A DNA stretch of 64,000 nt from Selaginella moellendorffii (taxonomy: Eukaryota > Streptophyta > Lycopodiopsida > Selaginellales > Selaginellaceae). Positions 10,366-21,521 of this stretch are shown piece after piece; position 1 is the stretch's first letter, and each line of letters starts with the position of its first letter. The DNA is taken from assembly GCF_000143415.4 (NCBI RefSeq), contig NW_003314267.1, forward strand, positions 2,748,363-2,812,362, read 5' to 3'. Under the pieces are notes generated by a model. That model was not told the DNA's origin, ran no database searches, and saw only the letters and a program-made list of their open reading frames with translations. A program made the translations under genes and the position numbers.

Positions 10366-11104
10366 CCCTAAAGCTAAAACCCTCAACCCTAAAACCAGAT
10401 TTACTTGTGTCCGCTCTAGGGTTTCTTGGGCGCCGCCTTCTTCTCTCTCGCTTCTCCTGTGTGTGGGGTGATGATACATTGATTCAGACGCGAATCGTAG
10501 TGGTGACCTGAATCAGACTACAATTATCTGACCACGCTGCCATTCCAATCCTTTCTCTGTTGCTCTCTTCTGTTGCCACTGATGAAACAGCAAAGAGCTA
10601 TTAGAACAAGAGTGTTTGGTGGCTGTCACGCTCCAAGTGCTATTGCGGAGCGGATGTAAAACATCCCCATCGCGCCCCGCAAGCAAGATGATTCCCAGAA
10701 CACCCAAATCCTGCTGACAATCCACGGCTGCGAGCGATTCCCCCGTGCCACGTGTGCGGCCGGATTTTGTTTGCAGCAACCTCTGGGCCTATGGCGAGCG
10801 CACGGGCGAGAGACGAGAGAGCAGAGGGGGGCAACAAATGCAAGGCGCCGGATCCTTTGCTTTGTCTCGGGGTGGTCTCCGTGCGCGTCCTCGATCCGTG
10901 ATGCGTCCGTCCATGCTGCATTTGGCGGTTAGTGCAAGAATTTAGGCTTCGATCAGGGTTTCGAAGTGGAGCTGGAGCCAGATCTTGCTTGGATTGTCGA
11001 TCCACTCCTAGTCTCTCTCCCGCGGCAAGCACGCGAATCCTCTCTCCAATTCTAATCCGGGCTACTAGGCAGGATCATATGAGCTTTTGGCGAGGGCCCC
11101 GGAC
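10366..11104. other. intergenic region between RPC7 and the GT14 gene
   Basis: About 740 bases between two divergent genes. I see the telomere-box-like AAACCCT and CCTAAAAC motifs near 10375-10395, common near plant translation and RNA-polymerase genes, and GC-rich 5' UTR sequence before 11105. No supported coding region. Confidence 0.4.
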
Positions 11105-12594
11105 ATGAAGAAGGCAACCCCTCCGATGGTGGCGGCTGTGGAGAGGAAGTGGCTGCTACCACTGGTGGCCAGCACCTTGGTCTCCATCGCCTTGTTCCTG
11201 GCCACCTCCATCAACTTTGGGCGAGCCAATCTCTCCCACCTCAACTTGTTCGTGGAGCAGCAGCAGCCACAGCGCGCCCAGCAATCCGGCAGCGACCCCA
11301 TCCGCCAGCTGCCTGCGTCCGACTTCCCGCCACCTCCGCGCCTGGCCTACTTGATCTCGGGAACCAAAGGCGATGGCAACCGCATGCGGAGGGTTCTGCA
11401 GGCGCTCTACCACCCGCGGAACCAGTACGTGCTGCACCTGGACCTGGAGGCGCCGCCTCGGGAGCGAGTGGAGCTGGCGCGATATGTCAAGATGGATCCA
11501 ACTTTCGGCGACGTCAAGAACGTGCATGTGATCGGCAAGGCCAACCTGGTGACTTACCGAGGCCCGACCATGGTGTCCTGCACGCTCCATGCCGCCGCCA
11601 TCCTTCTTCGCCAGAGCCCCGACTGGGACTGGTTTATCAACCTCAGCGCCTCGGATTACCCCCTCGTTACCCAGGACGGTACGTGGCTTGAAAGATTCCT
11701 ATGCTTTTGGTGTGCGATTGACAACCAGGCTTTGGTTTCTCCAGATTTGCTTCATGTCTTGTCGTACTTGCCCAAGGATCTCAACTTCATAGACCACACC
11801 AGCGACATCGGGTGGAAAGAGTACGTTTTGCTTTTTGTTACCTCTATATGCTGACTGACATGGCCTGGCGGCTGGGGTTCCAGGTTCCAGAGGGCGAAGC
11901 CACTCATTGTTGATCCCGGATTGTACCTCAACAAAAAGAGCGATGTTTTTTGGGCCACCCAGAGGAGGTCTCTTCCTACCGCATTCAAACTCTTCACAGG
12001 TATCTACACAAGAGCAAAGCAAGAGAGGTTTCAGGATTCTCAACGTTTGTTTGTGTGGTTTTCTGGTCAGGGTCGGCGTGGGTGGGATTGTCTCGAGCGT
12101 TTGTGGACTATACCGTCATGGGATGGGACAATCTTCCCAGGACACTGCTCATGTACTACACCAACTTTATATCCTCGCCCGAGGGATACTTCCACACGGT
12201 CATCTGCAACTCGCCGGAGTTTCGAAACACCACCGTCAACCACGACTTGCACTACATCGCGTGGGACAACCCCCCGAAGCAGCACCCGCTCACGCTCACG
12301 TCCAAGCTCTTCAAGAACATGACCAGCAGCGGCGCCCCGTTCGCGAGGAAATTCGCGCGGGAGGATCCGGTGCTGGACAAGATCGACAAGGAGCTCCTGA
12401 GACGCGTTCCCGGCCGCTTTGTGCCCGGAGGCTGGTGTTTGGGATCGTCCGACAGTGGCGAGGACCCTTGCCTGACGGTGGGCGATTCGTCCGTCCTTCG
12501 TCCCGGCCCGGGAGCCAAGAGGTTCGAGAAGCTCATTCTCCAAGTTGTGTCGTCCAAAACATTCCGCTCCAACCAATGCAAAGTGAGGCGGTGA
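11105..12594 (+). CDS. GT14 family glycosyltransferase (GlcAT14-like)
   Basis: Plant GT14 enzymes of the core-2/I-branching type include beta-glucuronosyltransferases acting on arabinogalactan proteins in the Golgi; the substrate here is inferred. Four exons (11105-11678, 11745-11820, 11884-11999, 12071-12594) give 429 residues, a typical length. Residues ~15-35 form the type II signal anchor (PLVASTLVSIALFLATSI). Catalytic-domain blocks follow: RLAYLISGTKGD, YVLHLDLEAPP, VTYRGPTMVSCTLHAAAILL, DWDWFINLSASDYPLVTQDD, FIDHTSDIGWK, a GSAWVGLSRAF block, LLMYYTNFISSPEGYFHTVI, HYIAWDNPPKQHP and FARKFAREDPVLDKID. No disruption seen. Confidence 0.92.
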
Positions 12595-13051
12595 TCTCTT
12601 CCTCCACCAGCATTGCATTGCAGCAGCGCGTGTATATTTTTTAAAGATAGGGTTACTTTCTTCGTCATGGAGCTGTCTCTTGTCACGCTGGCGCCATTTC
12701 CAGGCAGTCGTACTACTCGTAGCAAATGCCGCCGTCGCAGGGCGCTTGTCTCGAATGCGATCAAGAGCCCGCCTCCTCTGGTCGTGCAGCTCTCGGTGGG
12801 AGTGTTCGCGCTGGGATTCCTTGACGCCGGGTGCGTTTGTTATGTACATGTATTGTCATTGACATGGTCGCTTCACAGGTATAGTGGCGACTGGTCGCGA
12901 ATCGGTGTGCTATCCAAAGGCAGCGAGGCAGTCATTCGCGACGCCGCATTCGCTGTTGTGCCACTGTGCCTGGCGATAATCTTGTGGATCGGGAAAACAA
13001 ATGAAAAGCCCTAAAACAGAGCACTAAAGCCCTAATTTACTTTGTGTTGCT
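12595..13051. other. intergenic, GT14 3' flank and fibrillin 5' flank
   Basis: About 450 bases. Open frames here are short, lack family-like sequence and have no convincing splice structure. It probably holds the GT14 3' UTR and the fibrillin promoter. Confidence 0.4.
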
Positions 13052-14259
13052 ATGGCGAGTATCAGAGTTGGAGGGGCGCCTGCGGCTCCGGCTCCAGCTT
13101 TTCCAATCCCTGGAGCCCAATTCCGGCTCGCGGTCTCGACAATCTCGGCGATTCCCGCTCCCAGGCGCCTGCGCCGCCGTCTCGTCACCAGGGCCGCCAA
13201 TCCATCCACGGCTCTGTTTGCAAAAGAAATGGAGCGCGTCGCAGCAAAAGAGGCTCTACTTTTCGCCGTGAGTCCATGCATTATCCTCAGTCTCGATTTT
13301 TCTTGTTTGCTCCTTGCTGCTACTAGGTGAAAGATGCGGGAGGCCTAAACGCGAGCAACGATGCTGCTGTCCTCGACATATGTGAGAAGCTGCTCGCTGT
13401 GGAGCGCTTGAATCCAACTCCACGTCCAACGACGTAAGCGGGACGCATGATGCGACTAACAAAGACAAGTCTGGTTTTGTCCCCAGGTCACCTCTTCTCG
13501 AGGGCCTTTGGAATCTCGAGTGGGCGGGAGCTCGGTTGATGGCATCCAAGGTTTTGATAACGTACATCGTGTCCTAAAGGCAAGTTGGAAAAAGTACTTC
13601 AGTGTCTTGTGTAATGTGTAGAACGTTCCCCGCATTGCTGTCTATCGAAGGAGTCACGCTACGAGTAATGGACGGAATGGCGAGAGCTACTCTCAATCTC
13701 AAATTCTTGAACTCGGTAAGTTTGCTGGTCTCAATTGCCAACTTTATTTTGCTTTCTCTCTCATTTCATTTGATGAGGTGCAGATTGAGACGAGCTTCAT
13801 ATTGACAACAAATATTTCAGCTCAAGGGCCATTGCGGCTTAAAGAGCAGTACGTGGATGGTGTTATAGCTCCTCCGCTTGTCAAGGAAGGCAGCATTCCA
13901 CCCCAAGTTCAAGGAATTTACGACCAGTTTGTAGCTGCCGCTCATAGGCTTCCGGACTCTGTCAAGGATAGCGTCTCTGGCGGCCTCAAGCTTCCACTTG
14001 GTAAACCACCTAAAGTACATCTGTGAGCCTGACTAGGAAGTTTTATCTGATCAGGTGGAGGCTTGAGTTACGAGAGGCTGTTGCTTATCTCGTACTTGGA
14101 CGAAGAAGTGCTGGTGAGTAGCTCTTGTTTCACTTGTTTGAAACGATGCCGTTTTTGCCCCAGGTTGTAAGAGATCCAACAGGAGCTCCAGAAGTTTTGT
14201 CGAGACTAGAGGTAAAGTCTCCGGTTGCAGCCGATCCGGAAATCGGATACTACAAGTAA
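13052..14259 (+). CDS. plastid lipid-associated protein / fibrillin
   Basis: Fibrillins are lipocalin-like plastid proteins found in plastoglobules, thylakoids or stroma. Seven exons (13052-13267, 13327-13433, 13487-13561, 13622-13715, 13784-14000, 14055-14113, 14164-14259) give 287 residues. The first ~50 residues are an Ala/Pro/Arg-rich transit peptide. The PAP/fibrillin domain shows NPTPRP, PLLEGLWNLEWA, a TLNLKFLNS block, GPLRLKEQYVDGVI and the C-terminal LLISYLDEEVLVVRDPTGAP followed by EVLSRLE. The spacing and C-terminus most resemble the FBN6 group, but subgroup assignment from memory is weak. Confidence 0.88.
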
Positions 14260-14473
14260 CAAGCTGTAAGCAAACTTTTTCCTCTCCCCTAGTGATAAGT
14301 TACCTACTGGGACCGTGTCGGTGTGATGGATTGACATGACTCCTTACCAAAGAGATAATTGCAGCTTTGAATTGAATCGAATCGAGTTGCGTGCGCACAA
14401 CGCAACTCCCCGTGCATCGGTGATCAAATCCAGCCATCCCCCCACTCCTTCGACAAGCTTATCGACCGATCGT

Positions 14474-15075
14474 ATGTATGACTCTCCTGCACTCTGGTGT
14501 TGTTCGCTTTCTTCGTCGGCTCGGCTGTTTCGTCCGACCCGGACCCCCCTCCAGGACTTCTGCATCGCTAATCTCACCATGGACTTGAATATCAACGCCC
14601 ACTTCATCTATTGCGGCCTCGTCAATTCTTCCAAATTCACCAACGTGGACCGAGCTGGTGCCACCTTTGGAACAGTCCAACTCTTCCCGGGGCTGGGCCT
14701 GTCCATTGGCAGGCTCGACTTCGCACTGGGTGGGATCATCGTTCCGCACACCCATCCCCGAGCTTCGGAGCTCGTCTACGTCGAAGAAGGCAGCGTCCAC
14801 GCCGCTATCATCACCTCGGACAGCCGGCTGTATGCCAGAGTGATCACCAAGGGCGAAGTCATGAGGGTCTCATCCACTGGCAGATGAGCGTGGGGAAGAC
14901 CAACGCCAAAGTCATCGTCACGCTCAACTCCCACCTCCCTGGACTCTAGTTCGTTGCTCAGTCCATGTTTGGATCCGGAATTCCAGACGAAGTGCTTGAG
15001 AAGACGTTCTTCCACACCATTTCTCAGGTGAAATATGTTCGCTTGAAAATCCGCAAGTCTCCGTGTAAAGTTTAA
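14474..15075 (+). pseudogene. germin-like protein pseudogene
   Basis: Germin-like proteins are secreted Mn-binding cupins. The recognisable parts are a signal-peptide remnant ending SSDPDP, LQDFCIAN, GATFGTVQLFPGLGLSIGRL, and germin box 1 with PHTHPRASELVYVEEG. Several breaks are visible. A run of six C near 14545 shifts frame between the signal peptide and LQDFC. The box 2 segment is lost after GEVM near 14861-14870 (the Phe-Pro-Arg part is missing), shifting frame before the HWQMSVG part. An in-frame TAG lies at 14947-14949 inside what should be a continuous C-terminus, which goes on to SMFGSGIPDEVLEKTF and a stop at 15075. No intron is evident. It converges with ELP5, with 37 bases between the stops. 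Confidence 0.88.
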
Positions 15076-15112
15076 ACTCGTTGTATAATGGTTGAGTGGC
15101 CAGAGTTCCTGC

Positions 15113-16578
15113 TCAGATATCCAAGTCATCGTCGGGGTCTTCGTCGGAATCTGGCATTTCGTCATCGGAATCCCGCAGGTAGTGAATGCTGCCGCTGGAA
15201 GATTTTGTTTCGACTCCAGCTTCTGACTGGCGACCGTCATATATTCGCACCTCCTGTCCGTCCCCTGAAACACAGAACGGACTAGGCTAAGCTCCTTGGA
15301 AGAGGCATGAAGTCTCCTACCTTGGTGTTCGAAGGGAAGTCTCACTCTGGATCTGTCTTCCACTTCCTTGTCTGACAGGTGCAGTCTAAACTGAACCTGA
15401 ACATGCCACACAACACCATGTGCCTCGGAAAAAAATGAGAGCTCTACTACCTTGTGAATCGCATCAACATTGTCTACTTTGGTGCCAAGCTCCACGGGGA
15501 AGAAGTTGAACCTCCCAACCTCCACCCTGAACTCATCCACCTGAAGAAACGATTTCGACTTGTCACACACACAATTGAATAGCCAGAGCACGCACCTTTT
15601 CTGAGACCCGCCCGTTTCTTCGCTTGTGCCGGATTCGTAGCCTTCCGACACCTCTCGCGTCAAGAAAATCCAACTGCGGCTCCACAAAAGCGGTGGCTGT
15701 TGCATTATACTCCAGTGCGTCCACGACCCTGGCCTGATGCAGACCACCATCCGTGAACCACAGGATTGCAGACACGCTATCTGCACATTTATCGCCCCTG
15801 TTAGAAGACATACAAACTTACAAAGTCGTACCGAGAGCCCGAAGCTGGCAAATAAAGCTCGAGACTGCGGCCAAAGAGTGGTGCCGCATCAAAAAGGTCA
15901 GCTGGTTTTGCGATATACAAAGGACACAATCAATGATCAGAAAGCAGAGATAGGAGGACAACTGGTACCGAGTCAATCGCGACAGCAAATCTTCCTTTAG
16001 GTTGCTTATCGGCGAACACTGGCAAACACACACGCTTGATCGCTAAAGCAGGACAAAAGAAAGAAGGGGAGACTACCTTTGCCAGCCTCGTGAATTTTTG
16101 AGAAAAGAGAGCTGAGGTTCCTCACGTCGATAGCTTTCATCTCCTCCAGACTAGTTGTGTTTGGCGAGATCAGCCTATCCCACCCCAGGGGATCCGAAAA
16201 ACAGTCCAGAACCTGAAAGCTTTACAGAAGTCTCGAGTCACAAAGAGTTCAGCGCAAGAAAAATGTCCTTACCAGGACGATGACACATTTCTCAGCACGG
16301 AGAAATAAGTTTGCGGACTAGAAGACGATGCGACCAACACCAATCCTCTGTGGCTTGCAAGCGAGCGCGTTTAGATTCCAAACTAGAGAGACGAAAGCAA
16401 ACACTTACTTCGCTTGTGCCGCTCCCGACGCAAGGTTGGCAGCCAGCGATTCCACAAAATGCCTGAAGATGCCCAACCCGGCTGTTGTATCGACGGCGTT
16501 GATCACCATCACGGCAGCCGCGTGCTCGCCATCGGCGGCCCCGCTGCGCAGCACGCGCGCAATGCTCGCTTCCGCCAT
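15113..16578 (-). CDS. ELP5: Elongator complex subunit ELP5
   Basis: ELP5 is a RecA-fold-like subunit of the Elongator sub-complex (ELP4-6) needed for wobble-uridine tRNA modification. The start [20 protein letters not shown] matches the family start. Then come an [20 protein letters not shown] block, [39 protein letters not shown]-like strands, the FNFFPVE block, [35 protein letters not shown] and the diagnostic acidic end [19 protein letters not shown]. At least seven short exons; some internal joins near 15800-16050 were not fixed to the base. Start codon 34 bases from the start codon of the divergent JTB-like gene. Confidence 0.9.
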
Positions 16579-16612
16579 GGAGTGGTGCCCGATTTTAGGG
16601 TTAGGTTGCGCA

Positions 16613-17271
16613 ATGGCGCAGCGGTGGCTGGCACTTGGCCTCTTGCTCGTGGTTGCGCATCAATGGTAAGCTTCCCTCGGCCTGTGGATGGATGGATGGA
16701 TGGATTCATGTGTGCTTGTATCTCCAGCACGGCATCGTCGTCATCCTCGCCTCTGGTGATATCGGAGCAACAGGGGAATTCCAGCTTCGAATGCATCGCG
16801 TCCCAGCGCTGCGTGCCCTGCGCCCTCGCTCAAAAGGTTTCCCAGGGACTGTCTTTCACCATCTCTTGCTTGCGCCTAATGCCCCACGGGCGCCATGGCA
16901 GGAAAACGATGACGTCTACCACTGCTCCGCCACGGGCTACTACATGCAGTACAAGTGCGTGAGCGTCACCCGACAGGACGAGGAGGAAGCCCCCCGCAAG
17001 GCGGCAAGCGCGAGGCAGCAAGACAGCAGCAGCAACATCTTCCACATTTACAGGAGCTGCGTGCCGTCCATTCCCGAGGACAGGCTCAGCGTTGTCGGCT
17101 TCGAGGTGGGCGACCCAATTTGTTTTCGAGTGTCATCCCATCACGCTTGTTTGGTCGCAGGGAATCATGCTGGGGTTGCTGGCGGTGTTCTCGCCGGTGC
17201 TCTACCTGAGGAAGAAGCGGGGATTTGTGCCCTCGGGAATGACCCGGATCCCATCCTCCACCAGATTCTAG
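16613..17271 (+). CDS. JTB-like type I membrane protein
   Basis: Resembles the jumping-translocation-breakpoint (JTB) family: a signal peptide (MAQRWLALGLLLVVAHQW), a short Cys-rich lumenal domain (FECIASQRCVPCALAQ, YHCSATGYYMQYKCVSV, YRSCVPS), one membrane helix (GIMLGLLAVFSPVLYL) and a basic RKKRG tail. Four exons; the third begins after an intron of about 65 nt at Gln-Lys. About 150 residues, as in plant homologues. The role in plants is not established. It is divergent from ELP5. Confidence 0.8.
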
Positions 17272-17332
17272 GCTCGTTATTGTTTAAATAATAGTCTGCC
17301 CTATCATTTTCTAGGGCACAAGGGCTGGAGCC

Positions 17333-19141
17333 ATGAAGAGCAAGGGCGGCAAGGCGATGAATCCCACGGACGCATACCGCAAGGAGCTGCGCAAGAAGGA
17401 GTTGAAACGAGTGAGTTGCGCTTGCTGTTGCTCTTCCTGTCGCTCAATTCCATGTTTGCAGAACAAAAAGGAGAGGAAGAAGGTGAGGGAGGTGGGCATT
17501 CTCAAAAAGGACCCGGAGGCTCTCAAGGACCAGATCAAGAAGCTCGACACCCAGAGTAAGCGCGCATGCATTTCTAGGCCAACACTGACAAACAGTGCGC
17601 GGCAAACGTTTTAGATACAGAAGCAGACGGAGCTCTGGACAAGACGAGGCGGCACAAGAAGCGGCAGCTCGAGGACACTCTCAACCTCGTTCTCAAGAAG
17701 CGAAAGGTATGCTCTTGAAACCTCCCAGGTTGTGTGTACCAATCATAAACGCTGGGTGCAACCAGGAGTACGTGGACAAGATGAAAGAAAAAGGAGAAGA
17801 TCCGGTTATGTTCAGGTAAGCTGTTTGTTGCTAGAGGTTTTATGCCTTTGTGCCAAACCATCTGACAGGTCTATTGGATGACAGCCACTTGCCTGCTCCT
17901 CGAGCAAAAGCTCCAGGCGACGAAGACGACGACAAGCCATACACACCTCAGGTGACACGGTCCCGCACTCCATTGTACTTGTGCTTACAACAAGTTCCAG
18001 GACTCTGCGTATGACCATACGACGCTAAATCCCGCTGGAGTTCCACCACCTGGGAAGCCGCCAATGTACAGACCATTCACAGGATCAGGTACATGTCGCG
18101 ATCGCTCGATATCAGCTCTTAGGTCCCGAATGTTGGTGTCCATGTGATTTCAGCGCCCGAGCTGAATGTAGCTGTGCCTCTCCCGCCGCCACCTCCTCCG
18201 CCACCTTTGCCTGTGAGCAGGGAAGTGAGTGAGTTGGACCCGCTCTCTGTGCCCGTTCCTCCGCCGCCTCCTGCTCCTCGCTTGCCACCCAAGCCTTCGA
18301 CTATGACGTATATTCCACCTTCCGGGGAGCCCTCTACCTCAGCAGGGAACGATGCGAGAGCAGAGGTTCGTATAGCGTGCTTCTTGTCATAGTGTTGACC
18401 CTTCGTTGGCATGTAGTTGGCAGATACACCACCTCAAGACTCTGGAGACGATGATAATGACGACGACGACGACGATGACGACTCCGACTCTGAACGAGAA
18501 AAAGCTGCTTCAACGTCATCTGCTGTGGTCCGGCCACCCTTAGTAACGCCAATGCAAATGACACCACTCCCACCACCACCACCACCACCGCCAGCAATGA
18601 GACCTCCGCCCCCTGTTCCTCCAAGGTTGCCGCTGGCCCCTCCTGGAATGGTTGCACCACCAGCTGGTATATCACAGCCACATTTCACGTTTCCACCACC
18701 GCCAGGTCTTCCTCACGTTGGCATGGCCTACGGCAGTGTTCCTCCAGCAGCTGTAGCACCAAGAGCAACAGCACAAGAAGCCCCCCCTAAAACCACCACC
18801 ACCAATAAGCCATTCTATGTCAAGTCTGCGGCCCCAACAGCGACAAAGCGACCCCTGGCACAGCACACTCCGGGCCTGACTGCCATGGTACGTAACTTCG
18901 AAAGTTACCTATTTATTTCATTTTGCGACTCCCTTGACAGGTGCCAGCGTCTGTGAGAGTTCGAAGAGAAACAGCACCGAAAGCAAAGCCTAAGCCGTCT
19001 GTAACTCACGCTGCTGCCCCAGCCATAACACCGAGGCCTCCCGTTCTAGCTGTCAAGCCTCAAAGCATCGACGACTCCTATTCCGCCTTTCTGGAGGACA
19101 TGAAGGCCCTGGGTGCATTTGATGAAGAAGACGTTAAGTGA
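17333..19141 (+). CDS. ELF5: WBP11 / ELF5-type splicing-associated protein
   Basis: Homologue of WW-domain-binding protein 11 (ELF5 in Arabidopsis), a nuclear proline-rich protein linked to pre-mRNA splicing. The start [20 protein letters not shown] followed by [18 protein letters not shown] is the conserved WBP11 N-terminal domain. It continues with [34 protein letters not shown], and [16 protein letters not shown]. After that come long polyproline runs (PPPPPPPP, twice), an Asp/Ser acidic block ([19 protein letters not shown]), and the conserved end [20 protein letters not shown]. About nine exons with short introns. Confidence 0.92.
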
Positions 19142-19308
19142 AAGAGGCTTGTGTAGAAGCGCAGTCTTTATTTCCGTTCTGTACAAACTTTTCTTGCTTG
19201 GAGAAGCAAGTTATTGTGCTTTGATTCTCAGCGGCCTTGAAGAAGTGGCTCCTCCCTGTTATCAAATGGAATGAATATAAATGACTGAGCACACAAAAGT
19301 AAGTCTGG

Positions 19309-21461
19309 TTACAGTTTGGAAGTAGCAGGGGACAGTCGCCGCTTGAGATCGCCTGCGACCGAATCTAAAAACTCTTCGGTGCTAAGATACATGTTTCGAG
19401 GAGCCCTGTAGCAAACAGAAAACGTGAGCAAACAAAGAAAGTTGTTGCCAACTTACTTCGGGCCATGGAGAAGTATCGCAAGATCTTTAGTCATCTTGCC
19501 AGCTTCGACAGTCCCAACACAAGCCGCTTCCAGCTTCTCAGCAAATTCTTGTAGTTTTAAGTTACCATCCAGTTTAGCCCTGCACTCACGGTCTAAAGCC
19601 AAAGCGAGAGACAAGCCTGACGTCTTACCTGTGGCCAAGTCCCCGGCTCCATGCAAAAATGGATGCTATACTGTTCGTACTAGTTTCTCCTCCCTTCTGA
19701 TGCACCCTGAAGTGCCGTGTCACTGTGCCATGAGCAGCTTCAGCTTCGATGGTCTTCCCATCGGGACATCTCTACATCAAACACATATTAAACAGGCCGT
19801 CCAATTGCCTCGACTTACCAGAATTGAAGTCATGAGACCCAGTGAACCAAAACCTGGGGGTACTCGAAATAAATGAGAGACAACGTTGTACACCGAGGCG
19901 TACCTTGAGCAAGAAAATCGCTCTGAACATCGCCGTCGTAATTTTTGCAGGCCCATACATAACCACCTTCACTCTTCAGAGCGTACGCGACCATATCATC
20001 AATAAGCCGGTGCTCATACCTGCGCCAGCATTGTCCATGGACATATAGTCAATAGGCTGTATGCTTACCAGATTCCGGCTTCCTCAAACTTTGACTTCCA
20101 GTCGGCTTCATATACATCCTGGAAGATATCCTTGAACCTTGGAGGCGAAGAGATCAACCATTACAAGGTGGACGTTTCCTTTGAGAACTTTAGAGTCATA
20201 CCTGCCGTCGTACTTCTTCAAGATTGTGTTCTTTGTGCTCAAGTATAGAGGCCATTTCTTGTCATAGGCCATCATCATCGACGACTTCGCAAAAGCTGCA
20301 ATCGACTTCAAGACGACGTTTACAAAGATGTCAGGCATTGCTTCGGAAACAGTACGGGCATAAGGACCTCGTCTGTGTTAAACATGGACAGTCCCACGCC
20401 ACCCGCGCCCTTGAAGTTATATACTTCCAGTTCCACCGGCTTTCCATTGTCAGGGACTGTTAAAAGACATAAGTGGGTATATACCACAAATGACATTCGA
20501 TGACATACCGTATACCAGGTTAAGCTTTCCAGGACCTTGAATCACCATGTCTGTTGCTCGGTACTGATCCCCAAAAGCATGCCTGCCAATGCAAATTGGC
20601 TTTTGCCATCCTGCAAAAGACTGCTTCGGCACCAAGCTTACATTTTAGTAAATCAATCACCTGGCACAAGTCTTGGAATATTTTTGCAAAGGATAGGCTC
20701 CCGAAACACGGTACCTGAAGCGGAGATGAGAGATAGAATGCATTGAGCTGATCTACCATTCAAGATGTTCCTGATGGTTCCGTTGGGACTTTTCCACATT
20801 CTCTTAAGCCCAAACTCTTTGACCCGAGTCTCATCTGCAGCGCGACAACAATGAAAGCCCGAGGCTGGGTTGCAAGCAAACGGAAAAACAAACCAGGAGT
20901 GATGGTTGCACACTTGACGGCCACGTTGTACCTGTGACAAGTCAATATGGTGCCGCCGGAACTCTATAGAGGAGCAAAAATCCTACGTACCTGAGGGTAG
21001 CCTGCGCACTTTCAGCAGTCACTTTGTCATCGGTGGCATCTCGGTTGAGAATGCCAAGATCATAGTATTTGATATCCACATCCACAAACGGCACAACAAG
21101 CTACAAGAAAAGAAGGGAATGATTGCTCTTTGCCGCTGCTGTGTGCTATCCATGTACCTTTTCTTTGATCATGCTCCAGATCACCCTGGCCATCTCATCA
21201 CCTGTCGAGAAGCAGGAATGCGAGGTCAGGCAACCCAGCTGGTAAGTGCGAAATCGAACCATCCATTTCCACGATCGGATTATCGACTTTGATCCGCTCG
21301 AACGCCATATCGGACACGGCCCTCAGCGCCTGTGCTCTTGGTCGTGGGGAGAAGATGCGGACGGATGCAGGGGCGGATGAGAGACCGAGGCAGGCGGCGC
21401 CGCGTGTCGGGGCCGGAATCGCTGCAGGCGTACACAGGTGCCTTTGCATCATGCGCAGCAT
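19309..21461 (-). CDS. NADP-dependent isocitrate dehydrogenase, organelle-type leader
   Basis: Oxidative decarboxylation of isocitrate to 2-oxoglutarate with NADP. The catalytic domain is complete: [175 protein letters not shown], and the [11 protein letters not shown] block. A ~50-residue Arg/Ala/Pro-rich leader precedes MAFERIK, so an organellar isoform is likely. The start at 21461 was preferred; the codon before it is TTG. More than a dozen exons. Confidence 0.94.
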
Positions 21462-21521
21462 CAAAGCCAGACCTAGTTAAACCCTAGCTAAAACTTTTCA
21501 TTTTGCGTTTTTTCTGAGGAT

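Noticed and set aside
12067-12849. 260-residue minus-strand frame
   Set aside because: Antisense shadow of the last GT14 exon; Arg-rich composition and no family motif.
12613-13014. 133-residue plus-strand frame between GT14 and fibrillin
   Set aside because: No homology-like motif, no splice support; most likely 3' UTR and spacer.
14776-15786. 336-residue minus-strand frame near ELP5
   Set aside because: Merges ELP5 exons with intron and germin antisense sequence. The true ELP5 end ([19 protein letters not shown]) is in another frame reached by splicing.
18119-18688. Gly-rich minus-strand frames
   Set aside because: Antisense of WBP11 polyproline runs, which give Gly-rich shadows.
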